Part shown: piece after piece, positions 27,322 to 36,374 of the stretch
Layout: every line of letters begins with the position of its first letter
Position numbering within the stretch: the first letter of the stretch is position 1
Source: Nostocales cyanobacterium LEGE 12452
GTDB taxonomy: Bacteria; Cyanobacteriota; Cyanobacteriia; Cyanobacteriales; Nostocaceae
DNA length: 64,000 bases
Reading direction: 5' to 3'
Assembly: GCA_015206945.1 (NCBI GenBank)
Contig: JADEXV010000007.1
Span: 1-64,000 of the forward strand
Program-made: the position numbers and the translations under genes
The notes under the pieces: model-generated
Databases searched by the model: none
What the model saw: the letters and a program-made list of their open reading frames with translations, nothing else
Told to the model about the DNA's origin: nothing

Positions 27322-29472
27322 TCAACTAACTGTAATAACTGTTCCCACACTTTCGTTTGCCAATCTGTCCACTGCACACACGGCATAGGTTCCCGCTTGT
27401 TGGACGGTAGCGAAGGTTGTGCCAGCAGACAAAATTCGCTGAATTGTCCAAGTATCGCCACTCAGCCGATAAAGTGTCCAAGAACGAACTGGCTGATTAT
27501 CTCCAGGCTGCCAACTCAGTTTGCGGTTATTGACTTGTAATCCAATGGGTGGAGATGGTGGTGTTGTATCCTGCCAAGGCAAAGTTGGCGGTAGCGCAGG
27601 TTTGTTATAAAGCAGACTTTGGAATTTATCAGCAATGCCCTGACTATTTTCTGTCAAAACACCGACATTAAAGAAGATATTCCCTAGTGATAACTGTGCA
27701 GCTTGGCTACGAGTAACTATCACCTGCTTTTCAATCTCATCACTCTCCCGACTCTTGTTGCTTGGTTCTGTCAGATTGTTGCCAGCGTAAACGTGTCTTT
27801 GTTTTGTGTTTACCTGTGTCCACCACTTTAACAACGCCGAATAACTTTGTTGTGGTTGGTCTGTGCGCCAGTAAAGTTGAGGAGCGATATAATCAATCCA
27901 GCCTTCTTCTAACCATTTCTTGGAGTCAGCATACAGCACGTTGTAAGCATCTAACCCAGTAATACCAGCGGGTTGTCCGGGGCGATAAATCCCAAAAGGA
28001 CTGATACCAAATTTAACGTCGGGTTTGGCTGTTTTAATCCCCTGCCAAAGGCGCTGTACCATTTTGTTAACATTGTCCCGTCGCCAGTCGCCAAGGCTGA
28101 GTGTACCACCAGCTGCTTTATATGCAGCGTAGGTTTTATCATCAGGGAAAGGTTGTCCTTCAATGGGATATGGATAGAAATAATCATCTAAGTGAATGCC
28201 ATCAACATCGTAGCGCTTCACTACATCGAGAATTACGTTATACGCCCTGTCCTGAACTATTTTTAGTCCTGGGTCCATCCAGCGTTGTGTTTTCCACAAA
28301 TAAACACTTTCTGGATTGGTAGCTGCTATGTGGGGACGGACTGTTTTTGCTGGGTCGGTGGAAGTGCTAGCGCGGTAGGGGTTAAACCAAGCATGGAGTT
28401 CAATATTGCGCTTATGACATTCTGCGATCGCAAACGCTAAAGGATCGTAAAATGGTTCTGGTGCTTTCCCCTGAGTTCCTGTAATCCAAGCACTCCAAGG
28501 CTCTAATTGAGATTCATACAAAGCGTCTCCCTCCGGTCGCACCTGGAAAATCAGGGCATTGAAGTTTAGCGCTTGTAATTTAGTAATAATTTCGGTAAGT
28601 TCTGCTTTTTGTTGAGCAACAGAAAGTCCCGCTTTGGAAGGCCAATCACCATTCCACACAGATACTACCCATGCTCCCCGGAATTCCCGCCTATGATTTA
28701 CCCTAACACTACCAATAGGTGTTGGAGTTGGTGTGGGTATTGGTGTCGGGATTGGTGTTGGTATCGGCGTGGGTGTCGGGATTGGTGTTGGAGTTGGAGT
28801 TGGAGTTGGAGTTGGTATTGGTGTCGGCGTTGGTGTTGGTATCGGCGTGGGTGTCGGTATCGGCGGCTGCACTAGGTAACTAGAGGCAATTTTTTCTGCC
28901 TGACCTAAATACAACAAAGCTTGATAAATAATCGCTGCCACATCTGCACGGGTGGCTGCGAGATTAGGATTGAGTAATTTAATATTTGGGAAACTAACCA
29001 CCAATCCAGCGCTGGTGGCAATAGCTACGTGATTTCTACCATACTCAGGAATCTGAACAGAATCCTGATAAATTTGTGAGAGTTTTGAGAGCAGGTCAGG
29101 TTTTACCTTGGTAGCAATTTCTAAGCCTGCTACCAAGGAAACTAAGACTTCTACTCTAGTAATTCGGTTAGCAGAACGGAAAGTTTTATCAGGAAACCCG
29201 CTAATAAATGCTTTTTCGTAAGCTGTTTTGATGGCTGCTGCTGCCCAATAATTTGTGGCTACATCAACAAAGGGAATATACTGCCGTTTCTTGGAAACTG
29301 TGCCAAATGCGTTGGCGATAATAGCGGCAAATTCAGCACGGGTAAGTGAATTATCGGGACGATAAGTGCCATTAGGCAACCCACTGACAATACTGCGTTG
29401 GGCTAAGGCTGTAATAAATGAGCGTGCCCAATGGTTTTGAATATCCGAGAATGGAGTAGCAATAGATACCAT
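27322..29472 (-). CDS. SLH-domain family 10-like glycosyl hydrolase (GHL10/DUF187)
   Basis: A 716-residue protein. Residues ~5-195 contain three S-layer homology modules ([39 protein letters not shown] and a more diverged third), which usually anchor proteins to cell-wall polymers. A proline/threonine linker of PTP and IPTP units covers ~200-254. The GHL10 catalytic domain (~258-600) begins with [19 protein letters not shown] and includes [23 protein letters not shown] and [12 protein letters not shown]; the aspartates in HLDDYF are likely catalytic. A fibronectin-like tail follows. Probably cleaves a glycan of the envelope. No signal peptide is present at this start and an in-frame stop lies five codons upstream, which is odd for an SLH protein. 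Confidence 0.88.
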   Translation of the reverse strand: MVSIATPFSDIQNHWARSFITALAQRSIVSGLPNGTYRPDNSLTRAEFAAIIANAFGTVSKKRQYIPFVDVATNYWAAAAIKTAYEKAFISGFPDKTFRSANRITRVEVLVSLVAGLEIATKVKPDLLSKLSQIYQDSVQIPEYGRNHVAIATSAGLVVSFPNIKLLNPNLAATRADVAAIIYQALLYLGQAEKIASSYLVQPPIPTPTPIPTPTPTPIPTPTPTPTPTPIPTPTPIPTPIPTPIPTPTPTPIGSVRVNHRREFRGAWVVSVWNGDWPSKAGLSVAQQKAELTEIITKLQALNFNALIFQVRPEGDALYESQLEPWSAWITGTQGKAPEPFYDPLAFAIAECHKRNIELHAWFNPYRASTSTDPAKTVRPHIAATNPESVYLWKTQRWMDPGLKIVQDRAYNVILDVVKRYDVDGIHLDDYFYPYPIEGQPFPDDKTYAAYKAAGGTLSLGDWRRDNVNKMVQRLWQGIKTAKPDVKFGISPFGIYRPGQPAGITGLDAYNVLYADSKKWLEEGWIDYIAPQLYWRTDQPQQSYSALLKWWTQVNTKQRHVYAGNNLTEPSNKSRESDEIEKQVIVTRSQAAQLSLGNIFFNVGVLTENSQGIADKFQSLLYNKPALPPTLPWQDTTPPSPPIGLQVNNRKLSWQPGDNQPVRSWTLYRLSGDTWTIQRILSAGTTFATVQQAGTYAVCAVDRLANESVGTVITVS
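28705..28870 (-). repeat. Low-complexity Pro-Thr linker repeat
   Basis: The linker of the SLH/glycosyl hydrolase is coded by near-perfect hexamer and 12-mer repeats of the GGTGTT/GGTATC type (as read on the plus strand). Such tracts are prone to length change by slippage; here the frame is kept. Confidence 0.8.
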
Positions 29473-29687
29473 TGTTAATTGCAGCTAGCTGGCCTAATTT
29501 TGATGTCTTAGCTAATTTAGCAATTTTGTTGGCATAGGTGTAGCCCGCCATAGGCATTGCTGCTGCAATGTCTTAGTAAACTGTCACTACTCAAGATTGG
29601 CCATTGGGCAAAACAGTGCTGAGTGCTGAGTTAAGAGTTATTCTCCCCTACTCCCTGCTCCCCTGCTTATTCTTCATTCCCTATCTA

Positions 29688-30260
29688 CTAAGTAGCATTT
29701 GCAGCTTCATTAGTAGGATTCGAGGTAGAAGGCGCATTCAATGACAGCATTACGCGTGAAACGCCAGTGAAAATAATGCTAACACCAACTAGTGTCCCAA
29801 GAAGCCAGGGCGCATTGAAGGGCCATTGGAACCAAATCATTGCGCCTAAGACCAGCGTAATAATCCCATCACCTAGTATCCACGTCCAGTTCTTTTGTGG
29901 ACGTAACCGGAATGCCAAAATTAACTCGAATGTACCTTCAGCCAGCAAAAAGCTGCCAAGCAACAGAGTTAGTGTGAGAATACCTGTAAAAGGATAAACA
30001 AACAGCATTATACCTGTTGCAATGTAGAGTCCGCTCAATAGAAGTTTCCAAATAAAACCTCCTTCGTGGCGGGTTTGAGTGGCATAAACTAGTTTTGTAA
30101 ATCCGGCAAAAATCAAAATCACCGCAACCCAAGTTTCGGCGAATAAGGTGGTGAAGTTAGGCGCTGCGATCGCAATAACCCCTAAAATACTCAGGAGAAC
30201 ACCACTTATCAGCGATCCATTTACATCCTTCTTAATATCTCTAGAAACATCGGTTGTCAT
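29688..30260 (-). CDS. HdeD family acid-resistance membrane protein (DUF308)
   Basis: A 190-residue integral membrane protein with six predicted helices, in three DUF308 pairs: SGVLLSILGVIAIAAP and WVAVILIFAGFTKLVYA; LLLSGLYIATGIMLFVYP and LTLTLLLGSFLLAEGTFEL; WILGDGIITLVLGAMIWFQW and WLLGTLVGVSIIFTGVSRVM. This matches HdeD, implicated in acid resistance in enterobacteria; the cyanobacterial role is not established. It opens a run of small stress-type genes (DUF1400, PPOX, ChaB, HPP), though each appears to be separately transcribed. Confidence 0.9.
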   Translation of the reverse strand: MTTDVSRDIKKDVNGSLISGVLLSILGVIAIAAPNFTTLFAETWVAVILIFAGFTKLVYATQTRHEGGFIWKLLLSGLYIATGIMLFVYPFTGILTLTLLLGSFLLAEGTFELILAFRLRPQKNWTWILGDGIITLVLGAMIWFQWPFNAPWLLGTLVGVSIIFTGVSRVMLSLNAPSTSNPTNEAANAT

Positions 30261-30444
30261 AAAAACCCTTTCCCTATTCTTAGACTAAACTCTACATTTA
30301 GGTTAGAAAATTTCTAAGTAACAAAGTATGAACCCTAAGATAGACTAATCAGTATTAAATTCATCGCGATCATGACTAAACTTCACGACTATTGAGATAC
30401 TAAATCAATCATCTGATGGCAAATGCATTATCTTTAAGTAACTC

Positions 30445-30996
30445 TTATAAAAGTTCTGCAAGATTGCTAAGGCGTTCATAAACAGAGATGAGACGATCTC
30501 CTTCAAGTTCAACAGAAGTATTTGGATAATTCTGAATGGCTCCAAGTAGTGTAACTTCACCATTTTGTTCAATAGATGCACTTAAAGCGCTTCGCAACGC
30601 CTGCTGATCTAATTGTCCTCCGGGAGGGTGAACTACCTCACCAATTTGGTTAACTAAAATTGGCCCTGCCCAACTACCTAGTAAGCTATTTAAAAAGTCA
30701 GCATCAGCTTTTATTGGGGCTTTCAATGCCTTACGAGCTACTGCGGGGTCTTGTTGGGCTGCCTGTAAATAAGCTCTTAATGTTGGGGTAGTCTTACCAG
30801 TTTCTGTAAACTGACTTAATTCTTCAACAGATACTTGCCCCTGAAAAGTACCGTATTTTAAAACAACTTGCTCGGCAGCATTAGCATTAGTAGTTGAAAA
30901 TAGAACGATAGCACCTACGCCTAAAGCTACAGTCTGAGCGAGTAACTTAGTAAATTTCTTATTATTTAATCGATTCAAAAGTTGCGAAATCTGCAT
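30445..30996 (-). CDS. DUF1400 domain-containing secreted protein
   Basis: A 183-residue protein with an N-terminal hydrophobic signal (LLAQTVALGVGAIVLFSTTNANA, cleavage after ANA) followed by EQVVLKYGTFQGQVSVEEL and the rest of a DUF1400 domain (PLRAYLQAA-like segment, KAPIKADADFLNSLLGS, IGEVVHPPGG, LLGAIQNYP). In larger cyanobacterial proteins DUF1400 precedes an alpha/beta hydrolase; here it stands alone, so this is a short, hydrolase-less version. Function unknown; probably periplasmic. The 184 bases upstream of the next minus-strand gene contain no obvious promoter motif. Confidence 0.82.
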   Translation of the reverse strand: MQISQLLNRLNNKKFTKLLAQTVALGVGAIVLFSTTNANAAEQVVLKYGTFQGQVSVEELSQFTETGKTTPTLRAYLQAAQQDPAVARKALKAPIKADADFLNSLLGSWAGPILVNQIGEVVHPPGGQLDQQALRSALSASIEQNGEVTLLGAIQNYPNTSVELEGDRLISVYERLSNLAELL

Positions 30997-31056
30997 TTTG
31001 TTAAATTTGATAATGGTATGGAGCAGACATAGGCAAAAAAAGCCTATGTCTTAGGA

Positions 31057-31272
31057 TTAAACTTTCTCATTAGGCGAAGCTGCGTGAGGTAGTATAGATT
31101 GATCTTCGTCTAAGGTTGGTGCAGGTACGCCCAAATGCTTTCTTGTAGTTTCTTCAGCGAGTTTTCGGTCTTGTTCATTCTCGAACTGACTCTCATCTAA
31201 CAAATGAGGATTTTTTGCTGCTTCATCTCGGCTTGGTCGATAACCATTTTTCCACCTGTACTTCCAGTCCAT
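31057..31272 (-). CDS. Small conserved-looking hypothetical protein
   Basis: A 71-residue, highly charged soluble protein (MDWKYRWKNGYRPSRDEAAK, then NEQDRKLAEETTRKHLG). No family recognised. Evidence for coding is the balanced composition, the amphipathic helix in the middle, and its position just 60 bases upstream of the DUF1400 gene on the same strand, in a cluster of stress-type genes. No strong Shine-Dalgarno precedes the ATG. It could be a small stress-response protein, but this is guesswork. Confidence 0.55.
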   Translation of the reverse strand: MDWKYRWKNGYRPSRDEAAKNPHLLDESQFENEQDRKLAEETTRKHLGVPAPTLDEDQSILPHAASPNEKV

Positions 31273-31663
31273 AATTTGAAAGGCTGATTTACTGCAATTT
31301 TATTTCCTAGTTCTTCATCGTAGGCGCTGAATGGAAAGTGATACTCCTGCTATGGGTTGAAGAGGCTCATTCAGAGGGTATAAATTTTACATTTTAGAGT
31401 AATAATACTTCCTTGGGTAAATTTTAATACTTTAATACGCAAATAACAAGTCATGAGTGGCGATCGCAAACGTAAAGTCACTCCCAACCAATATCTCTAT
31501 AGATAGATATAACTAAAAAAGCTGATTTTATTATAATTACACCTTTAGGCTCACGCAATTAAAACTAAAAAGGTTAATACTGAAAAATAACTTTATCAAT
31601 ATTAAATCTGGTTGTAATCAAAAATTACAGACCAGACAACAAATAGAGAAAAAATTACAGACA
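31273..31663. other. AT-rich divergent intergenic region
   Basis: Separates the small minus-strand gene from the plus-strand PPOX gene and must hold both promoters. Poly-A/T tracts and one HIP1 half-site context (GGCGATCGCAAACG, ~31459) are visible; no operator or RNA was recognised. Confidence 0.3.
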
Positions 31664-32125
31664 ATGACAACTTCCACAGACCGCGATCAACAGATTCAAA
31701 AACTGCATGAACTAATCAAAGATATTGATTATGGTATGTTTACCACAGTCGATGATGATGGCAGCTTGCATAGTTACCCCATGTCAAAGAGTGGTGAGAT
31801 TAACTCTGATAGCATACTCTGGTTCTTTACTTATGCTGGTTCCCATAAGGTGACTGAAATTGAACACCATGAGCAAGTCAATATTAGTTTCTCTTCACCC
31901 GAACAGCAGCGATACGTTTCTATCTCAGGTACAGCACAACTTGTGAAAGACCGCAACAAGATGCGAGAGCTATGGAAGCCAGAACTTCAAACCTGGTTTC
32001 CTAAAGGACTAGACGAACCCGATATTGCTTTGCTGAAGGTGAATATTAACCAGGTTAATTATTGGGATAGTGCATCGAGTTTCAAGCCACAAACAATTAG
32101 TTTTTTGACACCATCACGTATTTAA
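31664..32125 (+). CDS. Pyridoxamine 5'-phosphate oxidase-like (general stress protein 26 type)
   Basis: A 153-residue FMN-binding split-barrel protein. Motifs typical for the general-stress-protein-26 branch are present: YGMFTTVDDDGSLHSYPMS (residues ~22-40), ILWFFTYAGSHKVTEIEHH, VNISFSSPEQQRYVSISGTA and the late VNYWDSAS. Family members bind flavin or haem and are induced by stress; a direct PNP oxidase role is unlikely since the substrate-binding C-terminus is absent. It is a single gene, and a heptamer-like AATTCGTAATTCGTAG repeat lies just after its stop. Confidence 0.87.
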   Translation: MTTSTDRDQQIQKLHELIKDIDYGMFTTVDDDGSLHSYPMSKSGEINSDSILWFFTYAGSHKVTEIEHHEQVNISFSSPEQQRYVSISGTAQLVKDRNKMRELWKPELQTWFPKGLDEPDIALLKVNINQVNYWDSASSFKPQTISFLTPSRI

Positions 32126-32377
32126 GTAATTAATAATTCGTAATTCGTAGTTAATAATTGAATGACGAATTACTTAAGACGTGTGATTATTGGACTAAAT
32201 TGCAACAGTTTCTAGCGGTATTGATTATCTGAAAGTACTGCCTTAAAATTCTGCGATCGCCTGTGGGTTTCAACCAATGCAGTCCTTGTGCAAGCGCTGT
32301 GCCCAATACGTTGCGGATCAAGGTTTTAAACTCTTCAAAACTTCTAAAGTTTGATACTGATAAAGGCAGGATAAAAC

Positions 32378-32635
32378 ATGGCTTTCTACCCCAAAGCCAA
32401 GTACAAAGATGAGACTGGGGAAATAAAATTTATGCCTTACAAACAAATTACAGACTTACCAGATGCAGTCAAAGAAAACTTACCCAAGCACGCCCAAGAA
32501 ATTTTTCGGGCTGCATTTAACAGCGCTCAAGAACAATATGGTGGAGAAGAACGTGCCTTTCGAGTCGCTTGGAGTGCGGTAAAGCGCGATTACGAAAAAG
32601 GCGATGATGGGCATTGGCACAAAAAACCAGAATAG
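32378..32635 (+). CDS. ChaB family protein
   Basis: An 85-residue protein. The ChaB core spans residues ~19-80: MPYKQITDLPDAVKENLP, HAQEIFRAAFNSAQEQYGG, AFRVAWSAVKRDYEKG, ending HWHKKPE. ChaB was named as a cation transport regulator linked to ChaA in E. coli, but its molecular function remains uncertain. No ChaA-type antiporter is nearby. A small mobile element is inserted right at the stop codon: the TAG forms the start of the 12-base target duplication, so the coding sequence is intact. Confidence 0.88.
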   Translation: MAFYPKAKYKDETGEIKFMPYKQITDLPDAVKENLPKHAQEIFRAAFNSAQEQYGGEERAFRVAWSAVKRDYEKGDDGHWHKKPE

Positions 32636-32764
32636 AAGTGAACTCAATACGGTTCGGTTAAGGTTTTTTGATCAAAAGTATAGATCGCAAAGATGTGCTG
32701 AGTATTGTAGAGACGGCGATTCATCGCGTCTCTTGGCTTAACCGAACAGTGTTAGAAGTGAACT
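32633..32764. mobile_element. MITE-like element 1 with 12-bp target duplication
   Basis: The direct repeat TAGAAGTGAACT occurs at 32633-32644 and again at 32753-32764. Between them lie 108 bases with imperfect terminal inverted repeats: left ACGGTTCGGTTAAG (32649-32662), right CTTAACCGAACAGT (32737-32750). The interior contains a palindrome GAGACG-GCGATTCATCGCGTCTC related to the one at 61405. No open frame; it would need a transposase supplied in trans. Confidence 0.8.
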
Positions 32765-32851
32765 AGCCACCAAAATTATCAATCATAAGACGATCGCCTC
32801 AATATAAGCGATCGCTCCATTTGTTTTCATGAAAATATGACGACTAATAAG

Positions 32852-33065
32852 TGTACAGCGACGAATGGCACTAAGATAACGGCAAACCCATTATATATAA
32901 GGCTTTTGGGTGTGGGGTGTCGGGTGTTGGGTGTAATGAGTCAGAAATTTATTTGTACCCCCACTCATATAAAATTTTCTTGATTTTTTCGAACCTGCAA
33001 CCCTACCCCCAACACCCAGCCCAGACGAGCTTTCAGCTTTTCTTAGTGCCATTCTGTACAGCGAC
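32852..33065. mobile_element. MITE-like element 2 with 11-bp target duplication
   Basis: TGTACAGCGAC occurs at 32852-32862 and 33055-33065 as perfect direct repeats. They enclose 192 bases ending in perfect 14-bp inverted repeats GAATGGCACTAAGA (32863-32876) and TCTTAGTGCCATTC (33041-33054). Inside are GGGTGT-rich and ACCCCCAACACCC tracts that can pair with each other. Non-coding, non-autonomous, and inserted between the ChaB and HPP genes about 90 bases from element 1. Confidence 0.85.
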
Positions 33066-33131
33066 TTTGTATTTGTCACTGTACACCTGTGGTGAGCAAA
33101 TCCACCTTTGATAGAAACAACGTTAAAAATC

Positions 33132-33746
33132 TTATAGCCAGTGCTTGGGATAAGTCCTCTCTTGTGCCAGATTATTAAAAACCACAGCACAAAGCACCAA
33201 AATAATAGAACCTTGTAAAGCAGGTGTTAATAGAAATTGCCAAGGAGCTTTTGTCATCATTACGACTAAGGCAACTGCTCCTGAAGGTGGGTGTAGAGTT
33301 CCAGTAAGTTGCATCATCCCAATGGCAGTAGCAACAGCCATTCCCATTGTCCAAGGTGACGAACCGAAAAGATGTAAAATAATTAGGCTGACTAAGGCAG
33401 CTACGAGATTACCACCAATCACATTACGGGGTTGAGCCAAAGGGCTGTCTGGTACACCAAATATCAATACACTAGTAGCACCAAACGGAGCCATAAGCAG
33501 AGGAGAATGTGTTTTCACAGATAGGTAAGCCGTTGCTGCGATTGCTAAGAAACTACCAAGCCAACTCCAAAAAATATGTCTGTGATGAGGTTTATCTATA
33601 GGACATGTTAGAGGACATGACCGCCAGGTTCCACTTATCTTAAACCAGTAATTATTCAATTTCAAGTGAAGATTTTTGTAATTAAATAATCTTAAATAAG
33701 CAGAATTAGTTCGCTTTTTTGGTAAATTCCCTTTCATAAACTCCAC
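33132..33746 (-). CDS. HPP family integral membrane protein
   Basis: A 204-residue protein with a basic N-terminal tail of ~45 residues and then four to five membrane helices: WLGSFLAIAATAYLS, LMAPFGATSVLIFGVP, NLVAALVSLIILHLFG, AVATAIGMMQLTGTLHPPSG and GSIILVLCAVVFNNL. The HPP signature is visible in TLHPPSGAVALV (about residue 150). Cyanobacterial HPP proteins have been linked to nitrite transport into the cell or chloroplast envelope in plants; here the function is inferred by family only. The first ATG is weakly supported and the real start may be internal, as many relatives lack the long basic tail. Confidence 0.85.
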   Translation of the reverse strand: MEFMKGNLPKKRTNSAYLRLFNYKNLHLKLNNYWFKISGTWRSCPLTCPIDKPHHRHIFWSWLGSFLAIAATAYLSVKTHSPLLMAPFGATSVLIFGVPDSPLAQPRNVIGGNLVAALVSLIILHLFGSSPWTMGMAVATAIGMMQLTGTLHPPSGAVALVVMMTKAPWQFLLTPALQGSIILVLCAVVFNNLAQERTYPKHWL

Positions 33747-34376
33747 AATAATAAATAAGCATCAACTTAGAAAATATGAGTTATGACATTATGCTGTAAC
33801 TAGTTATCAGTACCGAAATAAACAAACATATCTATCTCAAGTTTATTAGCAAAAATAGTATCTTAAATCGGTTTATAAACTAAAGATAACAATGCACACA
33901 GTAGTACCTTTCCAGATTGTAGATAAGGCATCGACTAGATTATTTATTCAAGACATTAAGAGCAACATTTACATAGACCTATTAACGCTAAATTAACAAG
34001 TCCAATAGAATATTGCTTAATGTCATGATTCTATAACATTCTACCATTAAAGGATCTTGGAAATTTTTCAATAAAGTGTATATTACGTAGAAAAAAAAAC
34101 TATATCACCTATAATAATTACTTATAATTTGTCTGGATTCGTCCCATATTGAAGATATCGTTACTAACTTCAAGGTGCTAAAGCAGAGTTGATAATATAT
34201 CCTTGCCGTTGGTGAATTGAATGAATTCTTGGCCAAAGGCAATAAAACACATACGCAACGAGACGATCGCGTACATCATACTCTCACTTGGAAACTGCGG
34301 CATTCGACCGTTCATTGGCAATTCTTCTTTCCTTTGCTGATAATAGTTTTAGAGCTAATTATCCAAGAGGTTGATT
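33747..34376. other. Long AT-rich intergenic region without recognised genes
   Basis: About 630 bases upstream of the HPP gene (minus) and the Uma2 relic (plus). It has many A/T runs and several TATAAT-like words, none with a convincing -35 partner. An 85-codon frame at 34217-34474 was rejected. Confidence 0.3.
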
Positions 34377-34505
34377 GTGGTCTTTGCTCAAACCAGTCCC
34401 CCAGATGTAATAACAACTCACCTGACGTTAGACGAGTATCGGGCTGTAGAAGAAACCAACCCAGAACGCCATGAATACTGCAATGGAGAGATTATTTTTA
34501 TTTAA
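34377..34505 (+). pseudogene. Truncated Uma2 family endonuclease fragment
   Basis: From GTG the frame reads VVFAQTSPPDVITTHLTLDE then YRAVEETNPERHEYCNGEII and stops at TAA after 42 codons. This is the conserved N-terminus of Uma2 (DUF820) nucleases, where LTLDEYxxxE..NPERxEYxxGEI is standard. The PD-(D/E)xK catalytic half is missing, so it is a remnant. It directly precedes the DUF411 gene. Confidence 0.75.
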
Positions 34506-34566
34506 AATCGTAGTGTTTTTAAACGCAAAGTGTTTTGGAAGCAATGTTGTATTTAGGAAGTATCAG

Positions 34567-35142
34567 ATGTCACACAAACAATTGATTTATTGCTGGCAAA
34601 AATGGTTACTTCCCATCTTGATGCCTGCCACTGTGCAAATAGTGGTTCTAACATTAGGGGTGTTAAGCATCTTGGGAAGCACTGCTCCGATGAGTCATGC
34701 TCAAACTGTTTTTAGCAGTAGTCACATCCAGGAGCAACAGACACCATCAAAATCAACAGTGCTAAATGCCACTGTATATCACAGTCCAGATTGTAACTGT
34801 TGTGGCGGGTGGATTGAGCACTTAAAGACACAGGGTTTTAAAATTACAGATTTTTCTACACCTGACATCGAAACAGTCAAACAAAAGTACAACGTGCCGG
34901 ATAACTTGTCATCTTGCCACACAGCAATTGTTAATGGATATGTTATCGAAGGACACGTCCCCGCAGACGACATCAAACGTCTGCTTCAAGAAAAGCCAAA
35001 TGTTGTTGGTTTATCTGTTCCTCAAATGCCGGTAGGCACTCCTGGGATGGAAATGGGGGATCGAAAAGATCCGTTTTCTGTGCTTTCTTTTGATCGCAAT
35101 AACTCAATTGCAGTTTTCAATCAGTATCGCGGTGAGTCCTGA
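34567..35142 (+). CDS. DUF411 domain-containing metal-binding protein
   Basis: About 191 residues from the ATG chosen here, which has AGGAAG seven bases upstream; an in-frame ATG at 34471 overlaps the Uma2 relic and is less likely. An N-terminal membrane/signal segment (VQIVVLTLGVLSILGSTAPMSHAQ) is followed by a DUF411 domain: YHSPDCNCCGGWIEHLKTQGF with the CxCC motif, SCHTAIVNGYVIEGHVPADD, and GLSVPQMPVGTPGME. The cysteines and methionines suggest copper or similar metal handling in the periplasm. The domain is often next to copper-resistance genes in other bacteria, though none is adjacent here. Confidence 0.85.
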   Translation: MSHKQLIYCWQKWLLPILMPATVQIVVLTLGVLSILGSTAPMSHAQTVFSSSHIQEQQTPSKSTVLNATVYHSPDCNCCGGWIEHLKTQGFKITDFSTPDIETVKQKYNVPDNLSSCHTAIVNGYVIEGHVPADDIKRLLQEKPNVVGLSVPQMPVGTPGMEMGDRKDPFSVLSFDRNNSIAVFNQYRGES

Positions 35143-35182
35143 GTGAATTAAAAAGGGCTTTTAACTCGGAACTCAGCACTTT

Positions 35183-36127
35183 TTATTTAGAATCAGTTTT
35201 GATCAACTGCGACAAATGACTTAACCATCTTTTAAACCAGAAAGTAGATGTTGCGCTTGCAACATTTTGAGAAAGAAACTCAATGGCATGGTTACAATCT
35301 TGCAGGTTGGCATCGAGTCCCATTGCATGATAAATTTCACGAGCGTTGCAAAAGGCATCCATCGCTTCTGATTCTCGATTGATTTTTTCTAATACCAAAC
35401 CCAAATTAAACCAAGCGTTTGCTTCCCCATTTGGATCATTAAGATCCCTTCTGATCTCTAATGAATGCTGATAAAACTCAAACGCCCTTTGGTATTTTCC
35501 TAAAGCCTTATAAGCACCGCCCAATCCACTCAAGGCCATGCTTTGACCATTGCGATCGCTGATGAACTTTGCCAGCCCTAACCATTGTTGGTAAAACTCA
35601 ATTGCTAGTTGGTAAGATCCCAATGATTCATAAGTATTGCCCAAACTTCCCAGGCAAATGCCTTCCCCAGTCCAGTCGCCTGTTTTCTTCGTTATACCCA
35701 ACCATTGCTGGTAAAATTCTATCGCTTGCTCATACTTACCCAAGTATTCATAAGTATTACCTAAACTTCCTAAGCAAATACCTTCCCCAGTGCGATCGCC
35801 TATTTTCCTGGTAATACTCAACCACTGGTGATAAAATTCAATCGCTCGCTGGTATTTTCCCAGTGATTGGTAAGCGTTACCTAACCCAGATAAAGATTTG
35901 GCTTCTTCTAAGCGATCGCCTATTTCTTTCGCTATATCTAACCACTGCTGATAAAACTCAATTGCTAGGTGGTACTCACCTAGTGAATGGTAAGCATTGC
36001 CCAAACTTGCCAAAGAAGCAACTTCTCCATTGCGATCGCCTGTTTCTCTGGCTTTTTCTAAGCACTGCTCTTCAAACTCAATGGACTCAATATTATTTAG
36101 GCCCCCGGATCGTATTACTTCTGTCAT
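35183..36127 (-). CDS. Tetratricopeptide repeat protein
   Basis: A 314-residue soluble protein built almost wholly of six 40-residue TPR units between residues ~30 and 270. The first five share the pattern GDRxGE, then LGxxYxxLGxYxxAIEFYQQWL; the sixth is diverged (NDPNGEANAWFNLGLVLEKI). This type (TPR_12/NB-ARC-associated) mediates protein interactions. The C-terminal ~50 residues contain a short hydrophobic/aromatic stretch FWFKRWLSHL. No enzymatic domain. The gene ends 41 bases from the convergent DUF411 gene. Partner unknown. Confidence 0.87.
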   Translation of the reverse strand: MTEVIRSGGLNNIESIEFEEQCLEKARETGDRNGEVASLASLGNAYHSLGEYHLAIEFYQQWLDIAKEIGDRLEEAKSLSGLGNAYQSLGKYQRAIEFYHQWLSITRKIGDRTGEGICLGSLGNTYEYLGKYEQAIEFYQQWLGITKKTGDWTGEGICLGSLGNTYESLGSYQLAIEFYQQWLGLAKFISDRNGQSMALSGLGGAYKALGKYQRAFEFYQHSLEIRRDLNDPNGEANAWFNLGLVLEKINRESEAMDAFCNAREIYHAMGLDANLQDCNHAIEFLSQNVASATSTFWFKRWLSHLSQLIKTDSK

Positions 36128-36374
36128 TCTCTATAGAAAAGGAAATTTTTGATCGATAAGCTGTCGATTATACAATTTTCTATGGCTTTAGCACAGGATA
36201 AATACAACTTATGTCAAAATTTAGAAATTATTCTTCAATATCAAGCTTTCTTATATACTTTTAATACACTGCGATCGCTATGTACCAAAGGCTTTTATTT
36301 ATCCTTAGTAACAAGCATACAAATATACCATACTGAAAAACTTAGCTTTCTCAAAAGATATAAGAAAAACCAAA

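Noticed and set aside
27222-27461. 79-codon minus-strand frame overlapping the end of the SLH/glycosyl hydrolase gene
   Set aside because: The hydrolase ends naturally in its own frame, and the overlapping frame shows no family motif or start signal. A frameshifted extension cannot be excluded but is not supported.
34217-34474. 85-codon plus-strand frame
   Set aside because: It overlaps the Uma2 relic in another frame and has a basic, low-information C-terminus; no ribosome binding site.
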